Assembly (NCBI GenBank): GCA_902796925.1
Contig: CADBQW010000005.1
Coordinates: 1 to 51,316, forward strand
Length of the DNA stretch: 51,316 nt
DNA from: an uncultured bacterium
Lineage (GTDB): Bacteria; Cyanobacteriota; Vampirovibrionia; Gastranaerophilales; Gastranaerophilaceae
Direction of reading: 5' to 3'
Shown: positions 9,035-18,090 of the stretch, piece after piece
Layout: every line of letters starts with the position of its first letter
How positions within the stretch are numbered: position 1 is the first letter of the stretch
Program-made: the position numbers and the translations under genes
Notes under the pieces: model-generated
Seen by the model: only the letters and a program-made list of their open reading frames with translations
Told to the model about the DNA's origin: nothing
Databases searched by the model: none

Positions 9035-10234
9035 CTATATTGAAAGTCCGGCCCCCGTTATTACAGGTAAAAATGCCAGTAAAATTATTACTACAACTAT
9101 TCCCATAATAATTAACATAACGGGTTCAACTGCTTTAGACAAAATATCTATTGTGTTATTGATTAATCTGTCGAAATTTTCTGATATCTGATATAGCATG
9201 TGCCCCAATTCCCCAGACTTTTCTCCCGCTGCAATCAAATTTTCGCTGACCGGATCTAGAAGATGACTTGATTTAAATGAATCCGTCAGAGTGTGACCTT
9301 TATTAACCATTATAACAGAATTTGCAGCTTGCTTTTTTATAACAACATTTTTTACAGTCGATCCTGCCATCTCCAAACATTTTGAAATCGGAATACCTGC
9401 TTCATAGCTAACTTCTAAAACAGCAATAAAATTGGAAAGATTGGCAGCCCTTATAAAATCTGATAACATTGGTACTTTAAGTATATGGTAGTCAAACAAA
9501 GCTTTGAACTTAGGGGTCTTCAAAAGAAATATAAATGTAGTTAATAAAATAAAACATATTAAAAGTGTCTTAAGGCTAAAAAATCCAAGAAAAGCCTTTG
9601 TAAAAGGCGGAAGTTCTCCACCTATCGAAGAATACATTTCCATAAATTTCGGAATAACAATAAATGTAAATGCTAATATCACTATAAACATAATTATGCA
9701 CAATATACCGGGATAAGTTAAAGCATTAATAACTTTCCATTTTACATCTTGCTGTTTTTTTAGAATTCTAACAATTCTACCAAATGTTTTATCTATATTA
9801 CCGGATTTTTCTCCGGCTGCAACAAGCCCTATATAAACGTTATCAAATATATTTTTAAATTTTTCAAACGCTTGCGCCAAAGAATATCCATTCCCAATTG
9901 CCTTTTGAATAGAGTTTGCAATATATTTGATCTTTCGATTTGGTGCAGATTGCTTTATTGTCTCTAGAGCTTCCAAAATTGGTATTTGTGAAGTTAAAAG
10001 AGATTCTAATTCAGATGTAAATTGTATTTTTTCACTCAAACTCAGTTTTGCAACTATTGAATTTGTGTTGTTATCCGATTCTGTACTTGAGTTTTGAGAT
10101 ATTTCTTTAACCTTTATAGGTAAAAAACCTTGTTTTTTGATCTTATCTCGGACATCACGAGGTGATTCTCCCTCGATTGTTCCGGAGATTTTTTCATTAG
10201 ATACCTCTTTAATAGCTTCGTAATAAAATATCAT
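9035..10234 (-). CDS. Type IV pilus / type II secretion inner-membrane platform protein (PilC/GspF family)
   Basis: Inner-membrane platform protein that couples the assembly ATPase to pilin or pseudopilin extraction. It has an N-terminal cytoplasmic segment with EGESPRDVRDKIKKQGFLPI, then two T2SF repeats, each with the hallmark G..SG. motif (AAGEKSGNIDKTF and AAGEKSGELGHML), and three hydrophobic helices ending in VVVIILLAFLPVITGAGLSI. The 399 residues are family-typical. I prefer the ATG at 10234 (GGGCGGA 3 nt upstream); a TTG at 10246 is the alternative. It stands alone, without the usual ATPase (PilB/GspE) or PilT neighbours. A prepilin-like remnant lies at 46.7 kb, so pilin-like machinery exists in this genome. 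Confidence 0.92.
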   Translation of the reverse strand: MIFYYEAIKEVSNEKISGTIEGESPRDVRDKIKKQGFLPIKVKEISQNSSTESDNNTNSIVAKLSLSEKIQFTSELESLLTSQIPILEALETIKQSAPNRKIKYIANSIQKAIGNGYSLAQAFEKFKNIFDNVYIGLVAAGEKSGNIDKTFGRIVRILKKQQDVKWKVINALTYPGILCIIMFIVILAFTFIVIPKFMEMYSSIGGELPPFTKAFLGFFSLKTLLICFILLTTFIFLLKTPKFKALFDYHILKVPMLSDFIRAANLSNFIAVLEVSYEAGIPISKCLEMAGSTVKNVVIKKQAANSVIMVNKGHTLTDSFKSSHLLDPVSENLIAAGEKSGELGHMLYQISENFDRLINNTIDILSKAVEPVMLIIMGIVVVIILLAFLPVITGAGLSI

Positions 10235-10252
10235 GATTCCGCCCAAAATACA

Positions 10253-10284
10253 TTTAAACCCTCCTATAATGTGGAGGGTTTAAA
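10253..10284 (-). terminator. Perfect 12-bp hairpin between clpC and the pilC-like gene
   Basis: TTTAAACCCTCC (10253-10264) and GGAGGGTTTAAA (10273-10284) form a 12-bp stem with an 8-nt loop just after the clpC stop (10289). There is no long U run, so it may be a weak or partial terminator letting some transcripts reach the pilC-like gene. Its arm also supplies the only GGAGGG near an alternative TTG start of that gene. Confidence 0.7.
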
Positions 10285-10288
10285 TTAT

Positions 10289-12796
10289 TTATTCCTCAAC
10301 TGTATTTTCTGATGTTTTCGTTGTTTTAACCTTTGTTTTTTTACTTTCGGCTTTTTCGAAGGTTATCTTATCGTTGTCATCCAGAGTAATTCTTATCATA
10401 TCACCCTTTTCGTATTTTCCTGATAAGATTTCCTCAGCAAGCATATCTTCAATCCTTCTTTGAATAATTCTTCTCAAAGGTCTTGCACCGTATGCCTCAG
10501 AATATCCGTCTTTTGCGAGATGATCCTTTACTTCATCGGTAACTTCTACAGAAAGTTCTCTTTCCTCAAGGCGTTTGAATAAATCTTTCAACATTAAATC
10601 AACAATTTGTCTAATTTCATCTTGAGTTAAGTGAGCAAAAATGATGGTTTCATCAATACGGTTCAAAAATTCAGGTCTGAAAGCTTTTTTCATTTCTTCA
10701 GTGACCGTATCTTTGAGTTTTTCATATCTGCTTTTTGATTCATCTTCAGCAGTTGTAAAACCAACTTTTGAAACATTCTGAATCATGCTTGCACCAACAT
10801 TTGATGTCATTATAATTACGGTATTTTTGAAATTAACTCGACGCCCTTTGGAATCTGTTAATATACCGTCATCAAGAATCTGCAACATAATATTAAAGAC
10901 ATCAGGGTGAGCCTTTTCAATTTCATCAAAAAGAACGATAGAATAAGGTTTCTTTCTGATTTGTTCTGTAAGGTGTCCGCCATCATCAAACCCGACGTAT
11001 CCCGGAGGTGAACCAATAAGTTTTGCAGTTGAATGTTTTTCCATAAATTCAGACATATCAACTCTTATCATATTATCTTCGGAACCAAACATAGCCTCTG
11101 CCAAAGCCTTTGCCAATTCGGTTTTACCAACACCGGTCGGCCCGCAGAAGATGAAACTCCCGATTGGTCTGTTTGGAGCTTTCAAACCAACTCTTGCACG
11201 ACGAATTGCCTTAGATATTGCAACAACTGCATCATGCTGTCCGATTACACGAGCATGAAGGGTATCTTCCAACTTTAATAACCTTTCGTTTTCGCCTTCC
11301 GTTAGCTTTGTAACAGGAACCCCTGTCATAGTAGAAATAACTTCAGCTACATCCTCAGCAACAACAGTTGGTTTGTTAGCCTCGTGTTCTTCCTTATATT
11401 TTAAAGTTACTTCTCTGATTTTATCCTTCATATCAGCTTCTTCGTCTCGAAGTTGAGAAGCTTTTTCGAATTCTTGATTACGGATTGCATCTTCTTTTTC
11501 TTTTACAAGATTACGCAATTCTTTGTCAAGTTCTTTGCCTTCAGGACAAAGTGTTGAAACTTTTAATCTAACCTTTGAGCTAGCTTCGTCGATTACGTCG
11601 ATAGCCTTATCCGGGAGGAATCTATCAGTTATATATTTGCTTGATAGTTTTACCGATGCAACAATGGCATCATCTGAAATATTCAACTGATGATGGTCTT
11701 CATACTTTGGTCTTAAACCTTTTAATATTTCAATAGATTCATCAATCGAAGGCTCCTCGATAATTACAGATTGGAAACGTCTTTCGAGAGCCGAATCCTT
11801 TTCTACATATTTTCTGTATTCATCTAAAGTTGTAGCCCCTATAACCTGAATTTCTCCGCGAGATAATGCTGGTTTTAAAATGTTCGCTGCATCTATAGCA
11901 CCTTCTGCGGCACCTGCACCGATTAAGGTATGCATTTCATCAATTACAAGAATAATGTTTCCGGCTTGTCTGATTTCATCCATAATTTTCTTTAGACGTT
12001 CCTCAAATTCTCCACGATATTTTGTTCCGGCAACCAAAAGTCCCATGTCAAGCTGGATTACCTTTTTACCCTCTAAAATATCAGGAACTTCATTATTCAC
12101 AATACGAATTGCAAGTCCTTCTGCAACTGCGGTTTTACCTACACCCGGCTCTCCCAAAAGTACAGGATTGTTTTTTGTTCTTCTTGCAAGGATTTGTATA
12201 ACTCTGTCAATTTCTTTGTCACGGCCAACAACAGGATCAAGTCTCAATTCTTGAGCTGCCAGAGTTAAATCTCTGCCAAATTCATCCAAGCTTGGTGTTT
12301 TAGCTTTTCCGGTTGTAGAAGCTGTAGATGCACTACTTCCTGCTGAAACAGATTGCGGTTTTGATTCCCCCAACATTTTTACAACGTTGCTTCTTACTTT
12401 ATTTAAATCAACCCCAAGGTTTTCTAAAACCCTTGCGGCAACACCTTCTCCTTCTCTGATAAGCCCAAGCAAAAGATGTTCTGTACCTATATAATTGTGG
12501 CCAAGTTGTCTTGCCTCATCCCATGATAATTCCAAAACTCTCTTTGCTCTTGGTGTAAAAGGAATTTCCACTGCAACGAACCCTGAACCGCGGCCAATAA
12601 TTTTTTCAACTTCAACACGAGCTTCTTTTAGGTTTACCCCCATAGTTTTTAGGGTTTTTGCTGCAACCCCGGTGCCTTCACCAATAAGCCCTAAGAGAAT
12701 CTGTTCCGTTCCGACAAAATTGTGACCAAGCCTGCGAGCTTCTTCTTGCGCAAGCATTATAACTTTAATTGCTTTTTCAGTAAAACGTTCAAACAT
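10289..12796 (-). CDS. clpC: ATP-dependent Clp protease ATPase subunit ClpC
   Basis: Hsp100 unfoldase that feeds substrates into ClpP; ClpC types occur in Firmicutes and the cyanobacterial lineage. Two N-terminal Clp repeats ([14 protein letters not shown] and [14 protein letters not shown]), a first AAA domain with Walker [12 protein letters not shown] near residue 214, a UVR motif in the middle domain ([13 protein letters not shown], about 430-445), and a second AAA domain with [11 protein letters not shown] near 550. The UVR motif separates ClpC from ClpA and ClpB. I use the ATG at 12796 with GGAG 10 nt upstream; the in-frame TTG three codons earlier is too close to that site. The result is 835 residues with a Lys/Thr/Glu-rich C-terminal tail. 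It has its own promoter (12836-12864). Confidence 0.96.
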   Translation of the reverse strand: MFERFTEKAIKVIMLAQEEARRLGHNFVGTEQILLGLIGEGTGVAAKTLKTMGVNLKEARVEVEKIIGRGSGFVAVEIPFTPRAKRVLELSWDEARQLGHNYIGTEHLLLGLIREGEGVAARVLENLGVDLNKVRSNVVKMLGESKPQSVSAGSSASTASTTGKAKTPSLDEFGRDLTLAAQELRLDPVVGRDKEIDRVIQILARRTKNNPVLLGEPGVGKTAVAEGLAIRIVNNEVPDILEGKKVIQLDMGLLVAGTKYRGEFEERLKKIMDEIRQAGNIILVIDEMHTLIGAGAAEGAIDAANILKPALSRGEIQVIGATTLDEYRKYVEKDSALERRFQSVIIEEPSIDESIEILKGLRPKYEDHHQLNISDDAIVASVKLSSKYITDRFLPDKAIDVIDEASSKVRLKVSTLCPEGKELDKELRNLVKEKEDAIRNQEFEKASQLRDEEADMKDKIREVTLKYKEEHEANKPTVVAEDVAEVISTMTGVPVTKLTEGENERLLKLEDTLHARVIGQHDAVVAISKAIRRARVGLKAPNRPIGSFIFCGPTGVGKTELAKALAEAMFGSEDNMIRVDMSEFMEKHSTAKLIGSPPGYVGFDDGGHLTEQIRKKPYSIVLFDEIEKAHPDVFNIMLQILDDGILTDSKGRRVNFKNTVIIMTSNVGASMIQNVSKVGFTTAEDESKSRYEKLKDTVTEEMKKAFRPEFLNRIDETIIFAHLTQDEIRQIVDLMLKDLFKRLEERELSVEVTDEVKDHLAKDGYSEAYGARPLRRIIQRRIEDMLAEEILSGKYEKGDMIRITLDDNDKITFEKAESKKTKVKTTKTSENTVEE

Positions 12797-12835
12797 TTTA
12801 TTCAAGCTCCTATAATCATCTTCTTATCTTAATCT

Positions 12836-12864
12836 ATAATACATAAAAATTGCAAAAACATCAA
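12836..12864 (-). promoter_or_regulatory. Sigma-70-type promoter of clpC
   Basis: Reading the minus strand, TTGATG (12864-12859), a 17-bp spacer and TATTAT (12841-12836) lie about 40 bp upstream of the clpC start. Hexamers and spacing fit a housekeeping promoter. No CtsR or CIRCE-type operator was seen around it. Confidence 0.6.
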
Positions 12865-12892
12865 GTAATTTACATGAATGATTTATCAAAAT

Positions 12893-12926
12893 AAAAAAGC
12901 CCTCCAAAAGTAACTTCTGGAGGGCT
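12893..12926 (-). terminator. Intrinsic terminator of rplF-rplR
   Basis: On the minus strand, AGCCCTCCA (12926-12918) pairs with TGGAGGGCT (12906-12898). The loop contains a further small AAGT/ACTT pairing, and a run of six T follows. It sits 20 bp after the rplR stop and before the clpC promoter, so it closes the ribosomal unit. Confidence 0.88.
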
Positions 12927-12946
12927 CTGTATTATCTAATAAAAAA

Positions 12947-13315
12947 TTAGAACATCAAACCTGCTTCACGAGCTGCATCAGCAAGAGCTTGGATACGGCC
13001 GTGATATAGGAATCCGCCTCTATCAAATACAACGCATTCGATGCCTGCTTTTTTAGCTTTTTGAGCGATAGCTTCACCAACAACTTTTGCAGCTTCAATG
13101 TTACCACCGTGAGAAAGTTTTTCTTTCAAATCTTTATCTACAGATGATGCTGAAGCAAGTGTTACGTGATTCACATCGTCAATAAGCTGTGCGTAAATAT
13201 GTTTTGTACTTCTGTAAACCGCCAATCTCGGGAACTCTGCGGTCCCTGACAATTTTACTCTTAATGTTCTATGTCTTTTTTGAACTTTTGGTTTTCTGAT
13301 TTCTTGTTTAATCAT
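12947..13315 (-). CDS. rplR: 50S ribosomal protein L18
   Basis: Binds 5S rRNA in the large subunit central protuberance. The 122-residue sequence has the basic N-terminus [37 protein letters not shown] and [20 protein letters not shown]. The last of these is the L18 C-terminal signature. It follows rplF, as in the conserved spc operon, but S5, L30, L15 and secY, which normally come next, are absent; a strong terminator follows instead. Confidence 0.98.
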   Translation of the reverse strand: MIKQEIRKPKVQKRHRTLRVKLSGTAEFPRLAVYRSTKHIYAQLIDDVNHVTLASASSVDKDLKEKLSHGGNIEAAKVVGEAIAQKAKKAGIECVVFDRGGFLYHGRIQALADAAREAGLMF

Positions 13316-13386
13316 TTTTTATTTCCTTTCATACCCAAACTTGCTTGATACCACTCAAGAGTTTATGTGGGCTTTTTTACTATTTA

Positions 13387-13926
13387 CTATTTCTTACCAG
13401 CTTTACCGGCTTTACGTCTGATGTATTCACCTTCGTATCTGATACCTTTACCTTTGTATACTTCAGGTTCACGTTTTGATCTGATTTCTGCCGCAACGTC
13501 ACCAACAGTTTGTTTATTTGTTCCTTTTACGGAAATCAATGTGTTTTTGTCAACGGTGATAGTAATTCCTTCCGGCGGAACAACTACTACCGGATGAGAA
13601 TAACCCAACGCTAAATTGAGGTTTTTACCTTCCATATTAGCACGGTAACCTACACCTTGGATTTCCAAACGTTTTTCGAACCCTTTAGTTACACCTAAAA
13701 CAGCGTTTGAAATTAATGTTCTGGTCAAACCGTGAAGTGAACGAGCTTGGCGTGAATCATCTATTCTTGATACAACGATGTGACCGTCTTCAAGTTTTAA
13801 TGAGATTTCAGGTCTTACGTGTACTGATTCTGAACCCAATGGTCCTTTTACTGTAACATCATGTTCTGACACCTTTACTTCAACTCCTTGCGGAATTTCG
13901 ATAGGCAATTTTCCTATTCTTGACAT
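13387..13926 (-). CDS. rplF: 50S ribosomal protein L6
   Basis: Large-subunit protein near the factor-binding site, 179 residues. MSRIGKLPIEIPQGVEV at the N-terminus and KREPEVYKGKGIRYEGE near the C-terminus are L6 signatures. The ribosome site AAAGGAGA precedes the ATG at 13926. It is the first gene of a two-gene transcript with rplR. In most bacteria S8 precedes it; here the upstream region holds its own promoter and a 90-nt leader, so this is a detached piece of the spc operon. Confidence 0.98.
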   Translation of the reverse strand: MSRIGKLPIEIPQGVEVKVSEHDVTVKGPLGSESVHVRPEISLKLEDGHIVVSRIDDSRQARSLHGLTRTLISNAVLGVTKGFEKRLEIQGVGYRANMEGKNLNLALGYSHPVVVVPPEGITITVDKNTLISVKGTNKQTVGDVAAEIRSKREPEVYKGKGIRYEGEYIRRKAGKAGKK

Positions 13927-14016
13927 AATTTTCTCCTTTTTTGGTATTAACTAGTGATTGAGGGATATCAAATATGCTAGTGTACTCCCTCGGAGCTTTT
14001 CTACCAATTGTGCTCT
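13927..14016 (-). promoter_or_regulatory. Candidate structured 5' leader of rplF-rplR
   Basis: From the predicted start near 14016 the RNA is about 90 nt long. It contains GAGC..GCTC closing a loop that resembles a tRNA D-arm (CAATTGGTAG), then GAGGGA..TCCCTC (6 bp), then ACTAG/CTAGT pairings close to the ribosome site. Ribosomal-protein operons often carry autoregulatory leaders of this size. I cannot match it to a known leader family. Confidence 0.4.
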
Positions 14017-14022
14017 GTGGCT

Positions 14023-14051
14023 AATATAGCGTAAATAAGTTTTATTGTCAA
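14023..14051 (-). promoter_or_regulatory. Strong promoter of rplF-rplR
   Basis: Minus strand: consensus TTGACA (14051-14046), exactly 17 bp, then TATATT (14028-14023). This is the best sigma-70-type match in the window. It shows the L6-L18 pair is transcribed independently of any other ribosomal genes. Confidence 0.75.
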
Positions 14052-14149
14052 ATTTCGAACACTTAAATTGTAACAAGATATTAATTAACACAATGTATTT
14101 ATATTTTTATTATAAAATAGCGTTGTGTAAAGGAGTTGAATTATAAGTA

Positions 14150-15094
14150 ATGAAAAGTGTATTAGTAACCGGTGCAGGCGGATTTATAGGCTTAAATATC
14201 GTTAAGGTTTTTGCAAGCAACGGATGGCAGGTATATGCTTTGGTACATAGAAATATACCGGAGGAACTTTCATCATTTAAAAATGTGTCTATTGTAAAAG
14301 GGGATGTTACAAATGAAGAATCAATAATGAGATTAAACTTAGATGTGGATGTGTGTGTGCATGTTGCCGGATTAGCAAGAGATATTGGTAAAGATGAAGA
14401 TTTTAGGAAAGTTAATTTTGAACCCATAAAATATTTATCAAAAATTCCGAGAGAAAAAATTGTGTATATTTCATCAAGTGATGTTTATGGGATAAAAGAT
14501 TTCATAAATGCAGATGAGAATACCCCTCTTGCAGAATTTCCTAAAAACCCCTATCCCAGATATAAAATTATGAGCGAAAACTGGCTAAGAGAAAATTGTT
14601 CTCGGTATGTTATAATAAGGCCGGCAGCGGTTTGGGGGGAAGGTGATAAAACTTTGGAAAACCGCTTTAGAGAGTTTTTGGAAGTTTCCCCATTTATAAT
14701 TCATTTTGGCAAGTGGAAGGGACAAAATCGATGGCCGCTTGCAAATGTTAAAAATGTCGCCAAGACTGTTTTGAGTGTAAGTACATTCAATGATTTTGAT
14801 AATCAATCAATTACAGTTATTGACCCGGAAAAAACAACCATAGATGAATATTACAGGCAAATAGGTAAAAAATATTTTCCCGATAAAAATTTCAGAACAA
14901 TTACTTTGCCATTCTGGATTGGTAAAGTGTTAGGTTTTATCTCAACTGCAATATCAAATATTCTGGGTCTAACTCATCCCATATTTGATCCTACATTCTA
15001 TGCTGTGCATCATGTAAGTTCAAATCTTGATTTTTCATCCAAGAAAATGGAAAAAGCCATAGAACTTTTAGAAACCCAAACTACTAAATATTGA
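14150..15094 (+). CDS. NAD-dependent epimerase/dehydratase (extended SDR family)
   Basis: A 314-residue Rossmann-fold oxidoreductase probably acting on a nucleotide-linked sugar or isoprenoid/sterol-like substrate. The N-terminal GAGGFIG is the NAD(P)-binding glycine motif, VAGLARDIG follows, the catalytic Ser lies in YISSSDVYG, and YPRYK (YxxxK) supplies Tyr and Lys. The C-terminal part has a hydrophobic stretch (LPFWIGKVLGFISTAISNIL), a feature of membrane-associated 3-beta-HSD-like or lipid-sugar SDRs, so the substrate is uncertain. AAGGAG lies about 15 nt upstream of the ATG, and TATAAA at about 14110 is a possible -10. It faces the minus-strand ribosomal unit and overlaps the convergent neighbour by 11 bp. 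Confidence 0.82.
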   Translation: MKSVLVTGAGGFIGLNIVKVFASNGWQVYALVHRNIPEELSSFKNVSIVKGDVTNEESIMRLNLDVDVCVHVAGLARDIGKDEDFRKVNFEPIKYLSKIPREKIVYISSSDVYGIKDFINADENTPLAEFPKNPYPRYKIMSENWLRENCSRYVIIRPAAVWGEGDKTLENRFREFLEVSPFIIHFGKWKGQNRWPLANVKNVAKTVLSVSTFNDFDNQSITVIDPEKTTIDEYYRQIGKKYFPDKNFRTITLPFWIGKVLGFISTAISNILGLTHPIFDPTFYAVHHVSSNLDFSSKKMEKAIELLETQTTKY

Positions 15095-15731
15095 TTAATT
15101 CTTGTTCAACGAGCTCTGAATGCTGAGGACATGTTTTGTAATCAATAACATTGAAATTTTTGAACTTTCCAACAATTCTCGTATTAGCAGAATTTTCAAC
15201 ACTTTCCCTTGCTAATAATGCACCTACAATGGCTTCCATTTCTGACATAGGAAGCATATTATTCGGAAGATCTATATTCCACTCATTTCTTAAAACCTCT
15301 TGCAAAAATTTGCAATCCGCAGGGGTTCTTTCAAGATAACATGAATTCAGGTGCATGGTTTGGCGTGTAAGATAAAGTTCAAATCTATCCACAGAAATTC
15401 CGCGTTCAATTAGGTTAGAAAAGTATTCTCCCCCTCTTGAGGAATATCTTTGTGTCCAGTTTGCGCGGTTTGGCATTAGTTTATTTGTTGCAACAAGTTG
15501 ATATGGTTTTGAAAGAACCCTCCATTTACCTTCCAACATCGTTCTGTCCCAAGGGAGAGACACGCAAATTTTTGAATACTGTAATGACGAAAAATTATCA
15601 AAAAAGAAAGCAATATCATTCATTTTATATAATTTATCAAGCATGATGAGATTGTTGTTACTATCAAGAATGGCAACCCCTGAATCCATTGAAGAATTTG
15701 CCATTAAAGATAAACCTATATAATATTTCAT
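15084..15731 (-). CDS. Hypothetical protein with RNase-H-fold-like pattern (DUF429-like)
   Basis: A 215-residue protein of uncertain function. The N-terminus MKYYIGLSLMANSSMDSGVA resembles the first beta-hairpin of RNase-H-fold predicted nucleases, and MSEMEAIVGALLARES near residue 170 resembles the acidic helix of DUF429-type proteins. The expected first Asp is replaced by Ser in GLSLM, so catalysis is doubtful. AGAGG precedes the ATG. It sits 11 bp after map and is co-oriented with adk-map, so it probably rides on that transcript. Its 3' end overlaps the convergent SDR gene. Confidence 0.6.
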   Translation of the reverse strand: MKYYIGLSLMANSSMDSGVAILDSNNNLIMLDKLYKMNDIAFFFDNFSSLQYSKICVSLPWDRTMLEGKWRVLSKPYQLVATNKLMPNRANWTQRYSSRGGEYFSNLIERGISVDRFELYLTRQTMHLNSCYLERTPADCKFLQEVLRNEWNIDLPNNMLPMSEMEAIVGALLARESVENSANTRIVGKFKNFNVIDYKTCPQHSELVEQELINI

Positions 15732-15742
15732 CTTAACCTCTT

Positions 15743-16495
15743 TTACTCCATTAACTGAGTCATAATCATCGGTTCATCTTCCGTACAAAGAACCGTGTGT
15801 TCAAAGTGGGCAGATGGTTTTCCGTCTTTTGTACTCACTGTCCACTCATCAGAAGCAACAACAACTTCATCACCGCCAAGATTGAGCATTGGTTCAATTG
15901 CAATTACCATATTCTTTTTTAGCGGTAATTTATCGCCAACCCTATAATTGAAAAGGAATGGATCTTCATGCATTTGATGACCAACACCGTGGCCGCCATA
16001 TTGACGTACTATGCCATATTTTTCACGGTTTGCAACATCTTCTATTGCTCCGGAAATATCATCAAGAATATTTCCGGCACGCATCTTTGAAATTCCTGCA
16101 AATAGAGCTTCCTCTGTTACCTTCATCAATTTAGCAACATCACCTGAAATTTTTCCTACCGGATGAGTCCAGGCGCTATCACCAACCATACCCCCATATG
16201 TAGCACCCACGTCAACACTAATTATATCACCTTCTTTTAAAATTATGTTTTCTGAAGGAATTCCATGGACTACTTGTTCATTAATTGATGTGCAAATACA
16301 ACCCGGAAAACCATTATAACCAAGAAATGTTGGCACTGCACGGTTTTCTCTTATGATTTTTTCTGCTATAGAATCGAGTTCCCTCGTAGAAATACCGGGT
16401 TCAATAACTTCCTTCATCTTTTTATGAACAAGAGCTACAATATGGCCGGCATGTCTCATTCTTTTAATTTCGTCTCTTGATTTGTAATTAATCAT
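15743..16495 (-). CDS. map: Type I methionine aminopeptidase
   Basis: Cytoplasmic metalloprotease that removes the initiator methionine from nascent proteins. The 250 residues carry the five metal ligands in standard context: ISVDVGATYGGMVGDSAW (two Asp), GHGVGHQMHEDP (His), IEPMLN (Glu) and FEHTVL (Glu). The length and the lack of an N-terminal zinc domain indicate type Ia. The start ATG overlaps the last 8 bp of adk, giving translational coupling, an arrangement kept from the adk-map end of the spc operon. Confidence 0.97.
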   Translation of the reverse strand: MINYKSRDEIKRMRHAGHIVALVHKKMKEVIEPGISTRELDSIAEKIIRENRAVPTFLGYNGFPGCICTSINEQVVHGIPSENIILKEGDIISVDVGATYGGMVGDSAWTHPVGKISGDVAKLMKVTEEALFAGISKMRAGNILDDISGAIEDVANREKYGIVRQYGGHGVGHQMHEDPFLFNYRVGDKLPLKKNMVIAIEPMLNLGGDEVVVASDEWTVSTKDGKPSAHFEHTVLCTEDEPMIMTQLME

Positions 16496-17147
16496 TTACT
16501 GCCCTTAATAACCTTTCCCAAACTTCATCAATTGTTCCGTTTGCATCAATAGTTCTGAGAACTCCTTTGTTTTTGTAATATTCAATTAAAGGTGCAGTTT
16601 CCTTGTTATAAGTATCAAATCGGGATTGAGCAACCTCTCTTGTATCGTCTTTTCGCTGTGTGAGTTCTGCCTGACACTTATCACAAATTCCCTCTTGTTT
16701 GGGAGCCTTAAATATAAGATTATAAATTTCGCCGCATTTTGGACAAGAACGACGGTTGACAATCCTTTCAACAAGAATATACGTATCAATATCAAAATAA
16801 ATCGCTCTAAATTCAACAGATTCGTTACCGTCAATCTCAGAATTCATTTGTGTCAGTTTATCAGCCTGTTCAACGCTCCTCGGGTATCCATCCAGAATAT
16901 AACCGTTTTTGCAATCGTCCTGAGATAACCTATCTTTGATTATTTTTGCGACTAATTCAACCGGGACAAGTTGACCTTTATCTATAAATGATTTTGCAAT
17001 TCTTCCGTTTTCTGTATCATTTTTAATTTCCGCCCTAAGCAGTGACCCTGTATCAACGTGAGGAAACCCAAAATATTCGGACAATTTTGACGTTTGAGTA
17101 CCCTTGCCGCAAGCCGGCGGGCCTAAAAATATAAGTTCTTTCTTCAT
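16488..17147 (-). CDS. adk: Adenylate kinase, zinc-type long form
   Basis: Catalyses ATP + AMP = 2 ADP. The P-loop GPPACGKGTQ is at the N-terminus, with the AMP-binding GSLLR and DGYPRSVEQ. The LID domain has CPKCGEIYN and, 20 residues on, CDKCQ: a four-cysteine zinc site typical of Gram-positive and many other long-form kinases. 219 residues, normal length. Ribosome site AAAGGGAG precedes the ATG. First gene of an adk-map-hypothetical unit; secY, which normally precedes adk, is not here. Confidence 0.97.
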   Translation of the reverse strand: MKKELIFLGPPACGKGTQTSKLSEYFGFPHVDTGSLLRAEIKNDTENGRIAKSFIDKGQLVPVELVAKIIKDRLSQDDCKNGYILDGYPRSVEQADKLTQMNSEIDGNESVEFRAIYFDIDTYILVERIVNRRSCPKCGEIYNLIFKAPKQEGICDKCQAELTQRKDDTREVAQSRFDTYNKETAPLIEYYKNKGVLRTIDANGTIDEVWERLLRAVND

Positions 17148-17319
17148 ATTATATTCTCCCTTTTCTTTTTATAAGTTTATGATACACCAAGAATCAACTT
17201 TCATCAACAAGGTTTATAAAATTATCGTATATCAAATAAATTCTGTTACAAAACGCAACACTTTTAATATTTGAAAGTTCAATAAGTAAGTGGAACACCA
17301 AAAGAGAATAAATGAATAA

Positions 17320-17357
17320 AATGAATAAAAAGAAAGGATAACACTATGTGATATCCT
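17320..17357 (-). terminator. Intrinsic terminator of the 178-residue protein gene
   Basis: Minus strand: AGGATA..CAC (17357-17348 region) pairs with GTG..TATCCT (to 17335), a near-perfect stem around an ATA loop. TTTCTTTTTATT follows. It lies 34 bp after the stop of the gene at 17391. Confidence 0.78.
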
Positions 17358-17390
17358 GTTTATTTGGTGAAAATTATATAAATAAAATTT

Positions 17391-17927
17391 TTATGTATCT
17401 ATAGTTTGATTAGATCTTATGATATTTTTTGATATTCCGACAAGTAATCCGGAAATAACTCCCGTCGTTACGAAAGGTATTGTAGGTCTTATATGTTTCG
17501 TATATTGTTCGTAAGCACCAATCATAGAGACTGCTTCATGCCTTGCGTAACTATTAACTCTTTCAATAAGTTGTTTAAATTCTTTAGCTGTTTCTGAATT
17601 TATACCCAGCTCTTTTAATTTCTCTCTTACACTTATTATATTGATTTTTTTAGAATTACTGTCATCTATCATTTTTATAAATTCATCTTGGGCGACAGTT
17701 CTTGATTTTAAAGCCTTTAGTTCATCAATGTATTCTGTCTTGAGTCTTTTCGATTGATTATTTATGACCTTGATACTTTCTTGGAATACTTTATCATTCA
17801 TTTCTTGAGGAGTTAACGGGACAACATATTTTGATGCATAGCCAATGCCGGCACCTATTGCTGTAGTCTTTAAAACTGTAGCAAAGTTGCTGTGGTCATT
17901 ATTAGATTGTACAGGTCTAACTGTCAT
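17391..17927 (-). CDS. Hypothetical protein with N- and C-terminal hydrophobic segments
   Basis: 178 residues, no recognised family. A Gly/Ala-rich hydrophobic stretch near residues 18-35 (VLKTTAIGAGIGYASKYVV) and a second near 148-168 (FVTTGVISGLLVGISKN) flank a charged, mostly helical middle. It could be a small membrane-anchored protein with both ends in the membrane. Ribosome site AAAGGAT lies 6 nt before the ATG. A 163-nt leader with several inverted repeats precedes it and a good terminator follows, so it is probably a single-gene transcript. Confidence 0.65.
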   Translation of the reverse strand: MTVRPVQSNNDHSNFATVLKTTAIGAGIGYASKYVVPLTPQEMNDKVFQESIKVINNQSKRLKTEYIDELKALKSRTVAQDEFIKMIDDSNSKKINIISVREKLKELGINSETAKEFKQLIERVNSYARHEAVSMIGAYEQYTKHIRPTIPFVTTGVISGLLVGISKNIIRSNQTIDT

Positions 17928-18090
17928 AGTTATATCCTTTAACTAATCTTATTAATACACAAGATTGCATAAACTTCACTCAGGAAAAGCCCTGACTCGA
18001 GAAATCATACCATTGGATTTACACTTAAATATTTCGCACTTCGCGTACAAAACTGAGTAATTAATATCCGAATGATAGGCTATCACAGAC
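17928..18090 (-). promoter_or_regulatory. Candidate structured leader upstream of the 178-residue gene
   Basis: This 163-nt gap read on the minus strand holds several possible hairpins: ACTCAG (near 18052) with CTGAGT (near 17982), AAATC/GATTT, TCAGG/CCTGA, and AATCTT/AAGATT just before the ribosome site. The CCTGA arm can pair with either of two partners, so two mutually exclusive folds are possible. It matches no riboswitch consensus I know. Confidence 0.35.

Noticed and set aside
13990-14020. tRNA-like D-arm in the rplF leader
   Set aside because: No acceptor stem, anticodon or T-arm can be formed around it; kept only as a leader feature.
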